Shown here piece after piece: positions 1 to 8,841 of a stretch of 64,000 nucleotides of DNA. A program made the position numbers and the translations under genes. The stretch spans positions 186,001 to 250,000 of the forward strand of contig NZ_JBFRBH010000001.1 in NCBI RefSeq assembly GCF_040932485.1, written 5' to 3'. Under the pieces are notes generated by a model. That model saw only the letters and a list, made by a program, of their open reading frames with translations. It did no database searches and was not told the DNA's origin. The first letter of the stretch is position 1; every line of letters begins with the position of its first letter. The DNA comes from Gymnodinialimonas sp. 202GB13-11 (GTDB lineage: Bacteria; Pseudomonadota; Alphaproteobacteria; Rhodobacterales; Rhodobacteraceae).

Positions 1-52
1 TATTTGAAATGATGCGTGATCCCCTTCAACGTGTAGTTGCTTGGGGGAGCGT

Positions 53-1174
53 ATGGCCGATCACCAACAGATTATTACAGGGTTCAAGCTGTGGCACCTC
101 GCCCTGCCCGTGAACGCGCGCCGCGACCACGGGATCGGATCGGTTGAGCATGCGGTCGACATCGTCGTTTTGCGCCTTACCGCAGAGGGTGGCGAAACGG
201 GCTATGGGGAGGCCTCGCCTTGGGTGGTGTTCACCGGCTCGGCTGAGGCGAGCTATGCCGCGCTGGATCGCTACCTGCGCCCGCTTGTCGTCGGGCGTCC
301 CGTGTCTGACCACGTTTCGATTATGGATCAGGCCCAATGTGCAGTGGCCCATTGTACGGAGGCCAAGGCAGCGCTGGACACCGCGCTCTTTGACCTGCGC
401 GCGCGCCTTGAGGGCCTTCCGGTCTGGGCGCTTCTGGGCGGGCGGTGCCGTGACCGCATCCCGCTGTCCTGCTCCATTGCTGACCCCGACTTCGCCAAGG
501 ACCTGATCCTGATGGAGCGCCTGCGCGAATACGGTGTCCGCATCATCAAGCTGAAGACCGGCTTCAAGGGCCATGCCTTCGACATGATGCGGCTCGAACG
601 GCTGCGCGCGGATTTCCCCGAATTCGACATCCGGGTGGACTATAATCAGGGCCTGCACCACGACGCCGCGCTGGCCCGCGTGAGAGATGTGGCACAATTC
701 GCTCCGACCTTCATCGAACAACCCGTTAAGGCCCACCTGCACGATCTGATGGCCCGCATCCGCGACAGTGTTGATGTACCGCTTCTGGCCGATGAAAGCA
801 TTTTTGGGCCGGAGGATATGGCGCGCCATGGCGACATCGCCGATGGCGTGTCGATCAAGATCATGAAGACCGGTGGCCTGACCCGCGCGCAGACCGTGGC
901 TCGGATGGCCGCCGCCAAGGGACTGTCTGCTTATGGGGGCGACATGTTTGAGGCAGGGCTCGCCCATCTTGCTGGCACCCACATGATCGCCGCCACGCCA
1001 GAGATCACGCTAGGATGTGAGTTCTACCAGGCCAGCTATTTCCTGAAAGAAGACATCCTCGCCACGCCGTTCCCGGTCGAAGACGGCCATGTCATCGTGC
1101 CTGACGGTCCGGGCTTGGGGGCAGAGATCAACGAAGAGATATTGGCCAAATACGCGGTGAGGGTCAGCGGATGA
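53..1174 (+). CDS. Mandelate racemase/muconate lactonizing enzyme family protein (enolase superfamily dehydratase or cycloisomerase)
   Basis: About 373 residues, the normal size for the enolase superfamily. An N-terminal capping domain is followed by a barrel with the expected landmarks: a KLKTG segment (KxK-type base) near residue 170, DYNQG and FIEQP (metal-ligand Asp and Glu), LLADES (third acidic ligand) and SIKIMKTGG (catalytic Lys on the other face). This places it in the MLE-type subgroup, which includes muconate cycloisomerases and cis-3-hydroxyproline dehydratases. The neighbouring FAD oxidoreductase and TRAP transporter favour an amino-acid or betaine-like substrate over aromatic catabolism, but this is inference. 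I chose ATG 53 because GGGGGAG lies just upstream; an in-frame TTG at 41 is the alternative. It ends next to a convergent MarR-type gene. Confidence 0.85.
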   Translation: MADHQQIITGFKLWHLALPVNARRDHGIGSVEHAVDIVVLRLTAEGGETGYGEASPWVVFTGSAEASYAALDRYLRPLVVGRPVSDHVSIMDQAQCAVAHCTEAKAALDTALFDLRARLEGLPVWALLGGRCRDRIPLSCSIADPDFAKDLILMERLREYGVRIIKLKTGFKGHAFDMMRLERLRADFPEFDIRVDYNQGLHHDAALARVRDVAQFAPTFIEQPVKAHLHDLMARIRDSVDVPLLADESIFGPEDMARHGDIADGVSIKIMKTGGLTRAQTVARMAAAKGLSAYGGDMFEAGLAHLAGTHMIAATPEITLGCEFYQASYFLKEDILATPFPVEDGHVIVPDGPGLGAEINEEILAKYAVRVSG

Positions 1175-1179
1175 ACGCC

Positions 1180-1695
1180 CTAATACGTCGCCGCCGCCCG
1201 CGCCGCCTGATCATATTGCCCGGCCATCAGGCGCAAGATGCGGCTCAACCGGCTGACCTGATCCCGCTCGATCCCCAACTCATCCAGCGCTTCAAGCAGC
1301 AGGGAATTACGGATGTCGCGGTATTTCTCGCAAACCTCCGCACCGGTGTCCGTCGTTTGAACCGTCTTTTCCTTGCCCTGCCGACCCTCGGCCACCAGCC
1401 CTGCCTTGCGCAGCTTTTTGACCGAGTAATTCACGGTGTGCGTGTCCTCTATATTCAGCACCAGACAAATGTCCGCCAGTGTCTTGGGCCGTCCGCGATG
1501 GTGGGTGGAATGCAGCACCAGCACGTCCAGCCCCGACAGATCCGGATGCCCCGCCAGCGCAATGGCGCGCATCATCCAGCGGTGGAACCCATGGTTGGCC
1601 AGTGTCAGACCGAATTCGAACTCCGAGACTTCGGGAAACCCGCTATCGGCAAGATGCGCGGAGGAAACAACATGCTTGAGATCGGTATCGGACAT
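1180..1695 (-). CDS. MarR-type winged-helix transcriptional regulator
   Basis: About 171 residues with a central winged-helix region: a helix-turn-helix around LADICLVLNIEDTHTVNYSV, then KKLRKAGLV and a basic wing with QGKEKTVQTTDTG, typical of MarR/PadR-like proteins. It lies tail to tail with the enolase-superfamily gene and head to head with the FAD oxidoreductase gene, so it probably controls this catabolic module. ATG 1695 was chosen because AGGA precedes it; a TTG at 1713 would add six residues. A perfect inverted repeat lies upstream, between it and the divergent gene, and is the obvious binding-site candidate. The ligand is unknown. Confidence 0.8.
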   Translation of the reverse strand: MSDTDLKHVVSSAHLADSGFPEVSEFEFGLTLANHGFHRWMMRAIALAGHPDLSGLDVLVLHSTHHRGRPKTLADICLVLNIEDTHTVNYSVKKLRKAGLVAEGRQGKEKTVQTTDTGAEVCEKYRDIRNSLLLEALDELGIERDQVSRLSRILRLMAGQYDQAARAAATY

Positions 1696-1725
1696 GTTTT
1701 CGATCCTGAGCAACGCGAAGAAAAT

Positions 1726-1742
1726 GTCAACAAAATGTTGAC
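1726..1742. promoter_or_regulatory. Candidate operator: 7-bp perfect inverted repeat in the divergent MarR/oxidoreductase intergenic region
   Basis: GTCAACA-AAA-TGTTGAC is a perfect palindrome with a 3-nt spacer. It lies between the divergently transcribed MarR-type regulator and the FAD oxidoreductase. Its right arm overlaps the candidate -35 of the oxidoreductase promoter, which is the geometry of a repressor site. Binding is inferred, not shown. Confidence 0.55.
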
Positions 1743-1766
1743 GAAATGTGATTCACGCCCAAAGAT
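1738..1766 (+). promoter_or_regulatory. Candidate sigma-70 promoter for the FAD oxidoreductase
   Basis: TTGACG at 1738-1743 is followed after 17 nt by AAAGAT at 1761-1766. The -35 overlaps the palindrome at 1726-1742. The -10 is only a moderate match, so this is a weak prediction supported mainly by the operator overlap. Confidence 0.35.
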
Positions 1767-1829
1767 GCGAGTCGAAACAGGGGAGGGCGCAGATATGCGG
1801 CCAAGGATGGCAATGCCCGGAGTATGCGG

Positions 1830-3074
1830 ATGAGCGCGCATCCTACCGTCGTGATCGGGGCTGGCATCGTGGGGGTTTCCACCGCGATCTGGCTGCGCCG
1901 CGCGGGGGTTGAGGTGACGCTGGTCGACCGCGGCGCGCCGGGACAGGGCACCTCCTATGGCAATGCGGGCGTGATCGCCAACTGCTCCATGGTTCCGGTC
2001 ACGACACCCGGCCTGATCCGCAAAAGCCCAAAAATGGCGCTCGACCCGAACTTCCCGCTGTTCGTGCGCTGGTCCTATTTGCCGAAGATGCTGCCTTGGC
2101 TGATTAAGTACCTCGGCAATGCGAACGACGCCGACACGCGCCGCATCTCGCGGGGGCTGACGGAAATCGTGGGCGACGGGGCAGAGCAGCACCACGCCCT
2201 GTCCGACAACACGCAGGCATCTAAATGGGTGGTCGATAGCGACTATACCTTTGGCTACGCCGACCGCGCCGCGTTTGAGGCCGACGCCTATGTATGGGGC
2301 CTGCGCCGCGAAGCCGGGTTTGACCCCGAGATCATCGAAGGCCCCGCTGTTCGGGAGTATGAGCCCAACCTTGGCGACGACGTCCAATGCCTCGCCGTCA
2401 TGCGCGACCACGGTCATATCCGAAACCCCGGCGGCTACGTCGCCGCGCTGGCTGAGGAGTTTCAGGCTCTTGGTGGCACGTGGCAGCAGGCAGATGTCTG
2501 GGATTTCCGGTTCGAAGGTGACAAGGTCACTGCCGTGGAAACCACGACCGGCCCAATCCTGTGCTCGGATGTCGTGCTGGCCACGGGCGTCTGGTCCAAG
2601 CCGCTGATGAAGCGCCTCGGTCTGACCATCCCACTGGAAACGGAACGCGGCTATCACATCGTCTTCGAAGGGGCTGAGAATGGCCCGTCGATGCCGATCA
2701 TGCTGGCGTCCGGCAAGTTCGTTGCCACGCCGATGGAGGCCGGCCTGCGCTGCGCCGGTGTCGTGGAATTCGGCGGGCTGGAAGCCGGGCCATCGAAAGC
2801 CCCCTTCGCCCTTCTGCGTCGCCAAGTGGCGAAAGCGTTCCCACACCTGAAAGCCGCAAATGAAGTCGAATGGCAAGGCCACCGCCCCGCGCCGTCCGAC
2901 AGCCTGCCGCTGATTGGGCAGGTTGGTCAAACCGGCGTCTATGTCGGCTTTGGACACCACCATATCGGTCTGACAGGCGGCCCTAAAACTGGCCGCCTTC
3001 TGGCGCAGATGATGACGGGCCAAACCCCCAACATGGATATGAGCCCCTACGATCCAGCGCGATTTGCGGGCTGA
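1830..3074 (+). CDS. FAD-dependent oxidoreductase (DAO/DadA-like amino acid or amine dehydrogenase)
   Basis: About 414 residues. The N-terminus carries a Rossmann FAD site (VVIGAGIVGVSTAIWLRRAG followed by VDRG). The C-terminus has GFGHHHIGLTGGPKTGRLLAQMM, the DAO-superfamily FAD-closing motif. The overall length and order match DadA-like D-amino-acid dehydrogenases and related cytoplasmic flavoenzymes that deaminate imino or N-methyl amino acids. It is followed by a TRAP transporter and preceded by an enolase-superfamily enzyme, so it probably oxidises the imported substrate or its product. ATG 1830 has GGAG seven bases upstream; ATG 1824 is also in frame. The exact substrate cannot be read from the sequence. 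Confidence 0.85.
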   Translation: MSAHPTVVIGAGIVGVSTAIWLRRAGVEVTLVDRGAPGQGTSYGNAGVIANCSMVPVTTPGLIRKSPKMALDPNFPLFVRWSYLPKMLPWLIKYLGNANDADTRRISRGLTEIVGDGAEQHHALSDNTQASKWVVDSDYTFGYADRAAFEADAYVWGLRREAGFDPEIIEGPAVREYEPNLGDDVQCLAVMRDHGHIRNPGGYVAALAEEFQALGGTWQQADVWDFRFEGDKVTAVETTTGPILCSDVVLATGVWSKPLMKRLGLTIPLETERGYHIVFEGAENGPSMPIMLASGKFVATPMEAGLRCAGVVEFGGLEAGPSKAPFALLRRQVAKAFPHLKAANEVEWQGHRPAPSDSLPLIGQVGQTGVYVGFGHHHIGLTGGPKTGRLLAQMMTGQTPNMDMSPYDPARFAG

Positions 3075-3125
3075 GAGATAACAACAAGAGCAACCAACAT
3101 CAGACTTCAACAAGGAGAGAAGACA

Positions 3126-4115
3126 ATGAAAACCACCCACATCGCGGTCTGCATGGCCGCAGCCATGGTCGCCTTCCCGGCCGCTGCCGAGACCTGGGAT
3201 ATGCCGATGGCTTACTCGGGCTCCAACTTCCACTCCGTCACCGGCGCAGAATTCGCCCAGTGCGTGACCACCGGCACAGGCGGCGAGATCGAGATCGTGA
3301 CGCACCCCGGCGGCTCGCTGTTTGCGGGCGCGGACATCAAGCGCGCGATCCAGACCGGGCAGGTCCAGATCGGTGAGCGTCTGCTGTCCGGCCACCAGAA
3401 CGAAGATGCGCTTTTCGGTTTCGACTCAATCCCATTCCTCGTCGGCTCCTTCGATGAGCATGCGCTTCTTTGGGAAGCCGCCGAAGGCCCGATCCGCGAG
3501 CTTCTGGAGGGTCAGAACCTGCACCTCCTCTATTCCGTGCCATGGCCGCCGCAGGGCCTCTACTTCAATCAGGAAGTGAACTCGGTCGCCGATATGGAAG
3601 GCATCCGCTTCCGCTCGTACAACAACGCGACGAACCGTCTGGCCGAGCTGACAGGCATGCTGCCCGTCACAATCGAAGCCGCTGAAATTAGCCAGGCCTT
3701 CGCAACCGGCGTGGCCTCCTCGATGGTGTCGTCCGGTGCCACTGGCTACGACCGCCGCGTTTGGGAAAGCCTGAGCCACTTCTACGAGGTCGATGCCTGG
3801 CTGCCACGCAACTACATCATGGTGAACGGTGATGTGTGGGAAGGCACGTCTGAGGCCAACCAGAACGTCATCAACGCCTGTGCTGAATTGGCAGAGTACG
3901 CCGGCACCTGGCGTGCGCGCGAATACACCGGCTTCACGCTGGCCGGCCTCGCCGCTGGCGGCATGACTGTGCAGCCCGCCGGCGAAGAGCTGATGGAAGA
4001 GCTTCGTGCGATTGGTGAAACCATGACCCAGGAATGGCTGGAAGCCGCCGGTGAGGAAGGTCAGGCGATCATCGACGCTTACCGCGAAGCGGCTGCGGCG
4101 GCTGCGTCCGAATAA
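3126..4115 (+). CDS. dctP: TRAP transporter periplasmic solute-binding protein (DctP family)
   Basis: About 329 residues. The signal peptide (MKTTHIAVCMAAAMVAFPAAA) is followed by a mature protein with DctP hallmarks: the central MEGIRFRSYNN segment (ligand-carboxylate Arg region) and helices typical of TRAP binding proteins. A strong AAGGAGAG sits just before the ATG. It is the first gene of a complete DctP-DctQ-DctM set and delivers an organic acid, or perhaps an amino-acid-like compound, to the membrane pair. The 51-bp gap after the oxidoreductase suggests one transcript. Ligand specificity is unknown. Confidence 0.92.
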   Translation: MKTTHIAVCMAAAMVAFPAAAETWDMPMAYSGSNFHSVTGAEFAQCVTTGTGGEIEIVTHPGGSLFAGADIKRAIQTGQVQIGERLLSGHQNEDALFGFDSIPFLVGSFDEHALLWEAAEGPIRELLEGQNLHLLYSVPWPPQGLYFNQEVNSVADMEGIRFRSYNNATNRLAELTGMLPVTIEAAEISQAFATGVASSMVSSGATGYDRRVWESLSHFYEVDAWLPRNYIMVNGDVWEGTSEANQNVINACAELAEYAGTWRAREYTGFTLAGLAAGGMTVQPAGEELMEELRAIGETMTQEWLEAAGEEGQAIIDAYREAAAAAASE

Positions 4116-4193
4116 GCAAACGCTTTGAAACACAGGGCAGGCCGGGGCAACTGGCCTGCCCACCACAGCATTCCTCAGACAGGATTACCTGCC

Positions 4194-4718
4194 ATGGGCG
4201 CTCTCCGTTCCTCCCTCGACTGGCTTTACCGCATTTCCGGCGTGATGGCGGCTCTGTGCCTCATCGGCATCCTCGGCATGATCGTGGCCCAGATGATTGC
4301 CCGCTGGATTGGCGACATCTTTCCCGGCGCACCGCAATACGCGGGCTACCTGATGGCCGCAGCAAGCTTTCTGGCCTTTGCCAACGCCCTTAACGGTGGC
4401 GCACATATCCGCGTGTCGATCCTGCTGAACGCCGTTCCGGCCAAAATCAAATGGGTGTTGGAGGTTTGGTGTTTCGGCATCGCCACCGCCGTGACCGCCT
4501 ATTTCGTCTACTACGCCTATTGGTTCGTTTATTGGTCATGGCGCTTCAACGAAGTGAGCCAAGCGCAAGACGCGAGCCCCCTATGGATCCCGCAATCGGT
4601 GATGGTGGTGGGCGGGGTGATCCTGCTGATCGCCTTCGTCGACAACCTTATCTCGGTCCTTTTCAAGGGTGACCACCGCCTCGGCAGCAATGTCGTCGAT
4701 CAGAGCTTTGGGGAGTGA
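4194..4718 (+). CDS. dctQ: TRAP transporter small membrane subunit (DctQ family)
   Basis: About 174 residues with four hydrophobic helices (IGILGMIVAQMI, AAASFLAFANAL, a segment near TAYFVYYAYWFVYW, and VGGVILLIAFVDNL), the standard DctQ topology. The start at ATG 4194 is preceded by AGGA; upstream in-frame sequence is not conserved-looking. It sits between the binding protein and the large permease and ends four bases before the dctM start, consistent with translational coupling. Confidence 0.9.
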   Translation: MGALRSSLDWLYRISGVMAALCLIGILGMIVAQMIARWIGDIFPGAPQYAGYLMAAASFLAFANALNGGAHIRVSILLNAVPAKIKWVLEVWCFGIATAVTAYFVYYAYWFVYWSWRFNEVSQAQDASPLWIPQSVMVVGGVILLIAFVDNLISVLFKGDHRLGSNVVDQSFGE

Positions 4719-4722
4719 TCAG

Positions 4723-6033
4723 ATGACCGAACTCTACGCCATCATTCTTTTCCTCTTCGTCCTCTTCCTGCTTCTCGGCACCGGCGTCTGGGTCGGCATC
4801 GCGCTGATGGGCGTGGCCTGGGTCGGGATGGAGCTTTTCACCACCCGCCCCGTTGGCGACACGATGATCACGACGATCTGGGCGACGTCTTCCAGTTGGA
4901 CGATCACGGCACTGCCGCTCTTCATATGGATGGGCGAAATCCTCTACCGAACGCGATTGTCCGAAGACATGTTCAAGGGACTATCACCCTGGCTCGCGCG
5001 CCTACCGGGCGGTCTCGTCCACACCAATATTGTAGGTTGCACGGTGTTTGCTGCTGTCTCCGGCTCCTCCGCCGCAACGCTTACCACGGTCGGCAAAATG
5101 TCGATCCCAGAGCTTCGCACCCGCAATTACCCTGAGCATATCGTCATCGGCACGCTGGCGGGTGCCGCCACCCTTGGCCTTATGATCCCACCGTCACTCG
5201 CGCTGATCGTGTACGGCGTAGCGGTGAACCAGTCCATCACCGAGCTGTTCTTCGCAGGCGTCTTCCCGGGCCTCGTGCTGGCGCTGATGTTCATGGGATA
5301 TGTAGCGATCTATTCCGTCCTGTCACGCGGATGGGCGCCGACAATGGAAACGGCGATGAGCTTTGGCGAGAAGCTGAAGAACTCCCGGTTCCTGATCCCC
5401 GTCATGCTCCTGATCCTCGTGGTGATCGGTTCCATGTACACCGGCACGGCCACAGCAACGGAGGCCGCCGCCATCGGCGTTATCGGCTCTCTGGTCCTGG
5501 CGGCGTCTCAAGGCTCCCTAAATTGGGGCAGTTTCCGCGAAAGCCTAATGGGCGCCACGCGGACCTCGGCCATGATCATGCTGATCCTCGCGGGCGCGGC
5601 CTTCCTGAAACTCTCCATGGGCTTCACGGGCCTGCCGCGTGCGCTTGCCGACGGCATTGCCGCGATGGAACTGACGCGCTTCCAACTGCTTATGATGCTG
5701 CTGGTCTTCTACATCATCCTCGGCATGTTCCTCGACGGCATCTCTTCCGTGGTTCTCACCATGGCGGTGGTGGAGCCGATGGTGATCGAAGCGGGCATCG
5801 ACCTGATCTGGTTCGGCATCTTCGTCATCGTCGTTGTGGAAATGGCGCAGATCACGCCGCCCATCGGCTTCAACCTGTTCGTGCTGCAAGGCATGACAGG
5901 GCATGAGATGGGCTATATCGCCAAAGCCGCGCTGCCGATGTTCCTGATCATGGTGCTGATGTGCTTCATCCTGATCTGGGTGCCGGACCTCGCCATGTGG
6001 TTGCCTGAAACCATGCGCTCCGGTCCGTCATGA
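4723..6033 (+). CDS. dctM: TRAP transporter large permease (DctM family)
   Basis: About 436 residues, the typical DctM length, with about twelve hydrophobic helices. DctM-like landmarks are SGSSAATLTTVGKMSIPELR, GTLAGAATLGLMIPPSLALIVYG and the C-terminal ITPPIGFNLFVLQGM. It forms the sodium-coupled transport channel with DctQ. ATG 4723 is chosen because GGGGAG lies eight bases upstream and homologues begin near here. Its stop overlaps the next gene by four bases (ATGA). Confidence 0.93.
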   Translation: MTELYAIILFLFVLFLLLGTGVWVGIALMGVAWVGMELFTTRPVGDTMITTIWATSSSWTITALPLFIWMGEILYRTRLSEDMFKGLSPWLARLPGGLVHTNIVGCTVFAAVSGSSAATLTTVGKMSIPELRTRNYPEHIVIGTLAGAATLGLMIPPSLALIVYGVAVNQSITELFFAGVFPGLVLALMFMGYVAIYSVLSRGWAPTMETAMSFGEKLKNSRFLIPVMLLILVVIGSMYTGTATATEAAAIGVIGSLVLAASQGSLNWGSFRESLMGATRTSAMIMLILAGAAFLKLSMGFTGLPRALADGIAAMELTRFQLLMMLLVFYIILGMFLDGISSVVLTMAVVEPMVIEAGIDLIWFGIFVIVVVEMAQITPPIGFNLFVLQGMTGHEMGYIAKAALPMFLIMVLMCFILIWVPDLAMWLPETMRSGPS

Positions 6034-6965
6034 CGCCGCTCTACCGGGCGCTGGAATTCTGCGCCCGGCATGGCCGTTGGGGCTTGGTGGTAGGGCTGGT
6101 CTGCGGGCTGGCCCTTCCCGGTCTCGCCAGCGCGATGCGACCATGGCTGCCGCAGATGGTGGCGGGACTGTTGTTCATCACCGCCTTCCGCATCGGCTAC
6201 CGGGCGTCAGTTGGGCAGTTGACCGACCTTCCGCGCGTTCTGTCCGAAGTTCTGGTCCTCCAACTCTGTCTACCGCTTCTGGCCTTTGCCCTATTCTGGA
6301 TGTTCGGTCTGACCGGGGCGCTTGCAGCAATGGCCATCGTCCTTATGCTCGCCGCCCCCTCCATCAGCGGAAGCCCGAATTTCGCAATCCTCATGGGCCA
6401 AGACCCAGCCCCCGCCATGCAGGTCCTCGTTGTGGGCACCGCGCTATTTCCACTTACCAGCCTTCCGGTTCTGCTGTTGCTTGGCCCGGCCTTTGGCGGC
6501 ATCGGCGGAGTCGTCACGACGGGCCTGAACTTGATTGTTATCATCACATTGGCAACCGGTGCGGGGTTCGCCCTGCGCGCATTCCTCCTGCCTCAACCCA
6601 ACGCCGCGCAAATGCAGCGGCTCGATGGCCTCGGCGTGCTGGCGCTTGCCGTGATCGTTATCGGCCTCATGGCCGGGATCCGCCCCATCCTTGATCAATC
6701 ACCGCTGGACCTCGCCTTCTGGGTTGCACTGGTCTTTGCCGCGAACTTCGGTCTGCAAATTCTGGCCTCTCGCCTGACCCGCTCCCTTGTGCCAGCACAT
6801 CGCGCAGCCCCGCTCAGCATCATCGCTGGCAACCGGAATGTGGCCTTATTCCTTTTGGCCCTGCCAGTAGATGTGACCGATGCACTTCTGGTCTTCATCG
6901 GCTGCTACCAATTGCCGATGTACCTCACGCCCCTTCTCCTTCGGCGTCTCTCACCTTCTGCCTGA
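6030..6965 (+). CDS. BASS-like (bile acid:sodium symporter superfamily) membrane protein
   Basis: About 311 residues, roughly ten hydrophobic segments. The GNRNVALFLLALP motif and the MLAAPSISGSPNFAILMG segment resemble the crossing-helix motifs of the BASS/arsenite-permease-like superfamily. It overlaps dctM by four bases, so it is probably co-transcribed with the TRAP module. It may move a related metabolite or export a by-product. The family call is moderate and the substrate unknown. Confidence 0.6.
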   Translation: MTPLYRALEFCARHGRWGLVVGLVCGLALPGLASAMRPWLPQMVAGLLFITAFRIGYRASVGQLTDLPRVLSEVLVLQLCLPLLAFALFWMFGLTGALAAMAIVLMLAAPSISGSPNFAILMGQDPAPAMQVLVVGTALFPLTSLPVLLLLGPAFGGIGGVVTTGLNLIVIITLATGAGFALRAFLLPQPNAAQMQRLDGLGVLALAVIVIGLMAGIRPILDQSPLDLAFWVALVFAANFGLQILASRLTRSLVPAHRAAPLSIIAGNRNVALFLLALPVDVTDALLVFIGCYQLPMYLTPLLLRRLSPSA

Positions 6966-6969
6966 AGCA

Positions 6970-7030
6970 ATACCATTTGGTATATTTCTTGAAGGCGTAC
7001 CGAATAAATGGTCATATATTGGTATTCTTT
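6970..7030. promoter_or_regulatory. Candidate GntR operator region
   Basis: The 77-bp gap before the GntR gene holds a perfect palindrome ATACCA-TT-TGGTAT (6970-6983), plus TGGTC near 7009 and TGGTAT near 7020. GGTAT/GGTC half-sites resemble those of HutC-subfamily GntR regulators of amino-sugar genes (NagR/NagQ/DasR type). The repeats lie immediately upstream of the regulator, suggesting autoregulation of this operon. No clear -35/-10 was assigned. Confidence 0.5.
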
Positions 7031-7042
7031 GGGATTCGACCA

Positions 7043-7792
7043 ATGACCATCACCGATTACCTGCGCAACACTCCACCATTCGCGCCCGGCAGGGGGCCCC
7101 GCTATGTGCAGCTGCGCGACCGCCTCAGCACCGCGATGGCCCAAGGCATCCTTGCCCCGGGCAGCGTGCTGCCATCGGAGCGTGAAATCGGAAACCTCAC
7201 GGACCTCTCCCGTGTCACTGTCCGCAAGGCGATCCAAGACCTGGTCGCCCGTGGCGACGTGGTGCAAAAACAAGGCTCCGGCTCGTTCGTCACGGAAAAA
7301 GCCGAACGCTTCCAACAATCTCTGTCTCGCCTGACCTCCTTCTCGGAGGAGATGGGAAAACGTGGCCTGCAAACATCCGTGCGCATGTTGGAGCAGAGCA
7401 TTTGCCTGCCCTCCGCTGAAGAAATCGCGGCCCTCAACCTGCCAGACGATGCTTCTGTCTCGCGGCTTGCACGTTTGCGCCTCGCCGATGATCGCCCTCT
7501 CGCGGTTGAGCGTTCCTCGCTACCAACCGACATCCTCGCTAACCCGATGCAGGTCACAGCTTCCCTCTACGAGGTGCTGGACCGCAACGGCACGCGCCCC
7601 ATCCGGGCGACGCAACGGATATCAGCCGTCAACCTGAATGCGGCGGATGCCGGACTGCTTGGCGTTCCAGATGGTGCCGCAGGCCTTCACATCGAACGCC
7701 TTTCCTACCTGGCCTCGGGCCGGGTCGCCGAACTCACCAAATCCATTTTTCGCGGCGACGCCTATGATTTCGTCGTCGAGTTGAACCAATGA
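7043..7792 (+). CDS. GntR family regulator, HutC subfamily (UTRA domain), probable amino-sugar regulator
   Basis: About 249 residues. The N-terminal winged helix (YVQLRDRLSTAMAQGILAPG, then LPSEREIGNLTDLSRVTVRKAI and GSGSFV) is classic GntR. The C-terminal half is a UTRA ligand-binding domain (SVSRLARLRLADDRPLAVERS onward). It precedes a SIS-domain enzyme and NagA, which fits a regulator sensing a phosphorylated amino sugar. ATG 7043 was chosen because upstream in-frame sequence is the palindromic control region. Confidence 0.88.
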   Translation: MTITDYLRNTPPFAPGRGPRYVQLRDRLSTAMAQGILAPGSVLPSEREIGNLTDLSRVTVRKAIQDLVARGDVVQKQGSGSFVTEKAERFQQSLSRLTSFSEEMGKRGLQTSVRMLEQSICLPSAEEIAALNLPDDASVSRLARLRLADDRPLAVERSSLPTDILANPMQVTASLYEVLDRNGTRPIRATQRISAVNLNAADAGLLGVPDGAAGLHIERLSYLASGRVAELTKSIFRGDAYDFVVELNQ

Positions 7793-7809
7793 ATAAAGAC
7801 CGATGATCC

Positions 7810-8841
7810 ATGGCAGATGACATGACCCAGATGCGACGTGAGGTGTTGGAGATCCCCGATGCTGTTGACCGCCTGCTGACCCACGGGGCACCGGCCATTG
7901 CGGCCATTGCAAAGGCGGCCGCGGACGCGAACCCGCGCTTCATAGTGACGGTGGCGCGTGGCTCCTCCGACCATGCCTGCACCTTTCTGAAGTACGCCTT
8001 TGAATTGGCCCTTGGCTTACCCGTCGCCTCGATCGGCCCATCCGTGGCCTCAATCTACGGCGCAGACTTACGGCTTGGCGGCTCCATGACGCTGTCGGTT
8101 TCCCAATCCGGTAAAAGCCCCGACATTATCGCCATGAGCCAGGCGGCGACTGAAGCGGGCAGTTTCACCATCGCCATCACCAATGATCCCCGCTCTCCGT
8201 TAACGCAGGCCAGCACGCACACAATCGACATTCACGCCGGCCCGGAATTGAGCGTTGCGGCCACGAAAACCTTCGTCACCTCCGCCATCTCGGGCTTGAT
8301 CCTTTTGGCCGAATGGACTGGCGACGGCACACTGCGCACCGCCCTGCGCGCTTTGCCTGACCGGCTCGAAAAAGCTGCCCAACAGGATTGGCCGGACTTG
8401 CGCGCGGCCATCAGCTCGGCGTCCTCTCTATTCACCCTCGGGCGGGGGCCAGCTTGGGCAATCTCCAACGAGGCGGCTTTGAAGTTTAAAGAAACCTGCC
8501 AGATTCACGCCGAAAGCTATTCGTCTGCCGAGGTTTTGCACGGCCCCGTTTCGATTGTCGGCTCTGGCTTCCCAATTCTGTGTTTTGCCAGCGCGGATGC
8601 TGCGGAGCATTCGGTTGCCGAAGTGGCCGATCAACTGGCCGACAAAGGCGCGCGGGTTTTTGTGACGTCGGATAAGCCGAGCACAGCCACGGCCTTGCCC
8701 TGCATCCGCACGGGCCATCCGCTAACCGACCCCATTGCGTTGATCACCTCGTTCTACGCCATGATCGAACGGGTTGCAGGTGAACGCGGCGTGAACCCAG
8801 ACGCCCCCCGCCACCTCAACAAAGTGACGGAGACACGATGA
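7810..8841 (+). CDS. SIS-domain protein, probable glucosamine-6-phosphate deaminase (NagB-II/AgaS-like)
   Basis: About 343 residues with two SIS domains and no glutaminase domain, so it resembles the isomerase half of GlmS. Visible motifs are VARGSSDHA, LSVSQSGKSPDI (phosphosugar-binding Ser-rich loop) and the second-domain LGRGPAWAISNEAALKFKETCQIHAESYSSAEVLHGP. Its position between a GntR regulator and NagA supports a catabolic deaminase converting GlcN-6-P to fructose-6-P. It overlaps nagA by four bases. ATG 7822 is a possible alternative start. Confidence 0.85.
   Translation: MADDMTQMRREVLEIPDAVDRLLTHGAPAIAAIAKAAADANPRFIVTVARGSSDHACTFLKYAFELALGLPVASIGPSVASIYGADLRLGGSMTLSVSQSGKSPDIIAMSQAATEAGSFTIAITNDPRSPLTQASTHTIDIHAGPELSVAATKTFVTSAISGLILLAEWTGDGTLRTALRALPDRLEKAAQQDWPDLRAAISSASSLFTLGRGPAWAISNEAALKFKETCQIHAESYSSAEVLHGPVSIVGSGFPILCFASADAAEHSVAEVADQLADKGARVFVTSDKPSTATALPCIRTGHPLTDPIALITSFYAMIERVAGERGVNPDAPRHLNKVTETR

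Noticed and set aside
1605-3395. 596-residue minus-strand ORF
   Set aside because: Shadow of the FAD oxidoreductase and adjacent genes; high-GC codon bias keeps the antisense frame open.
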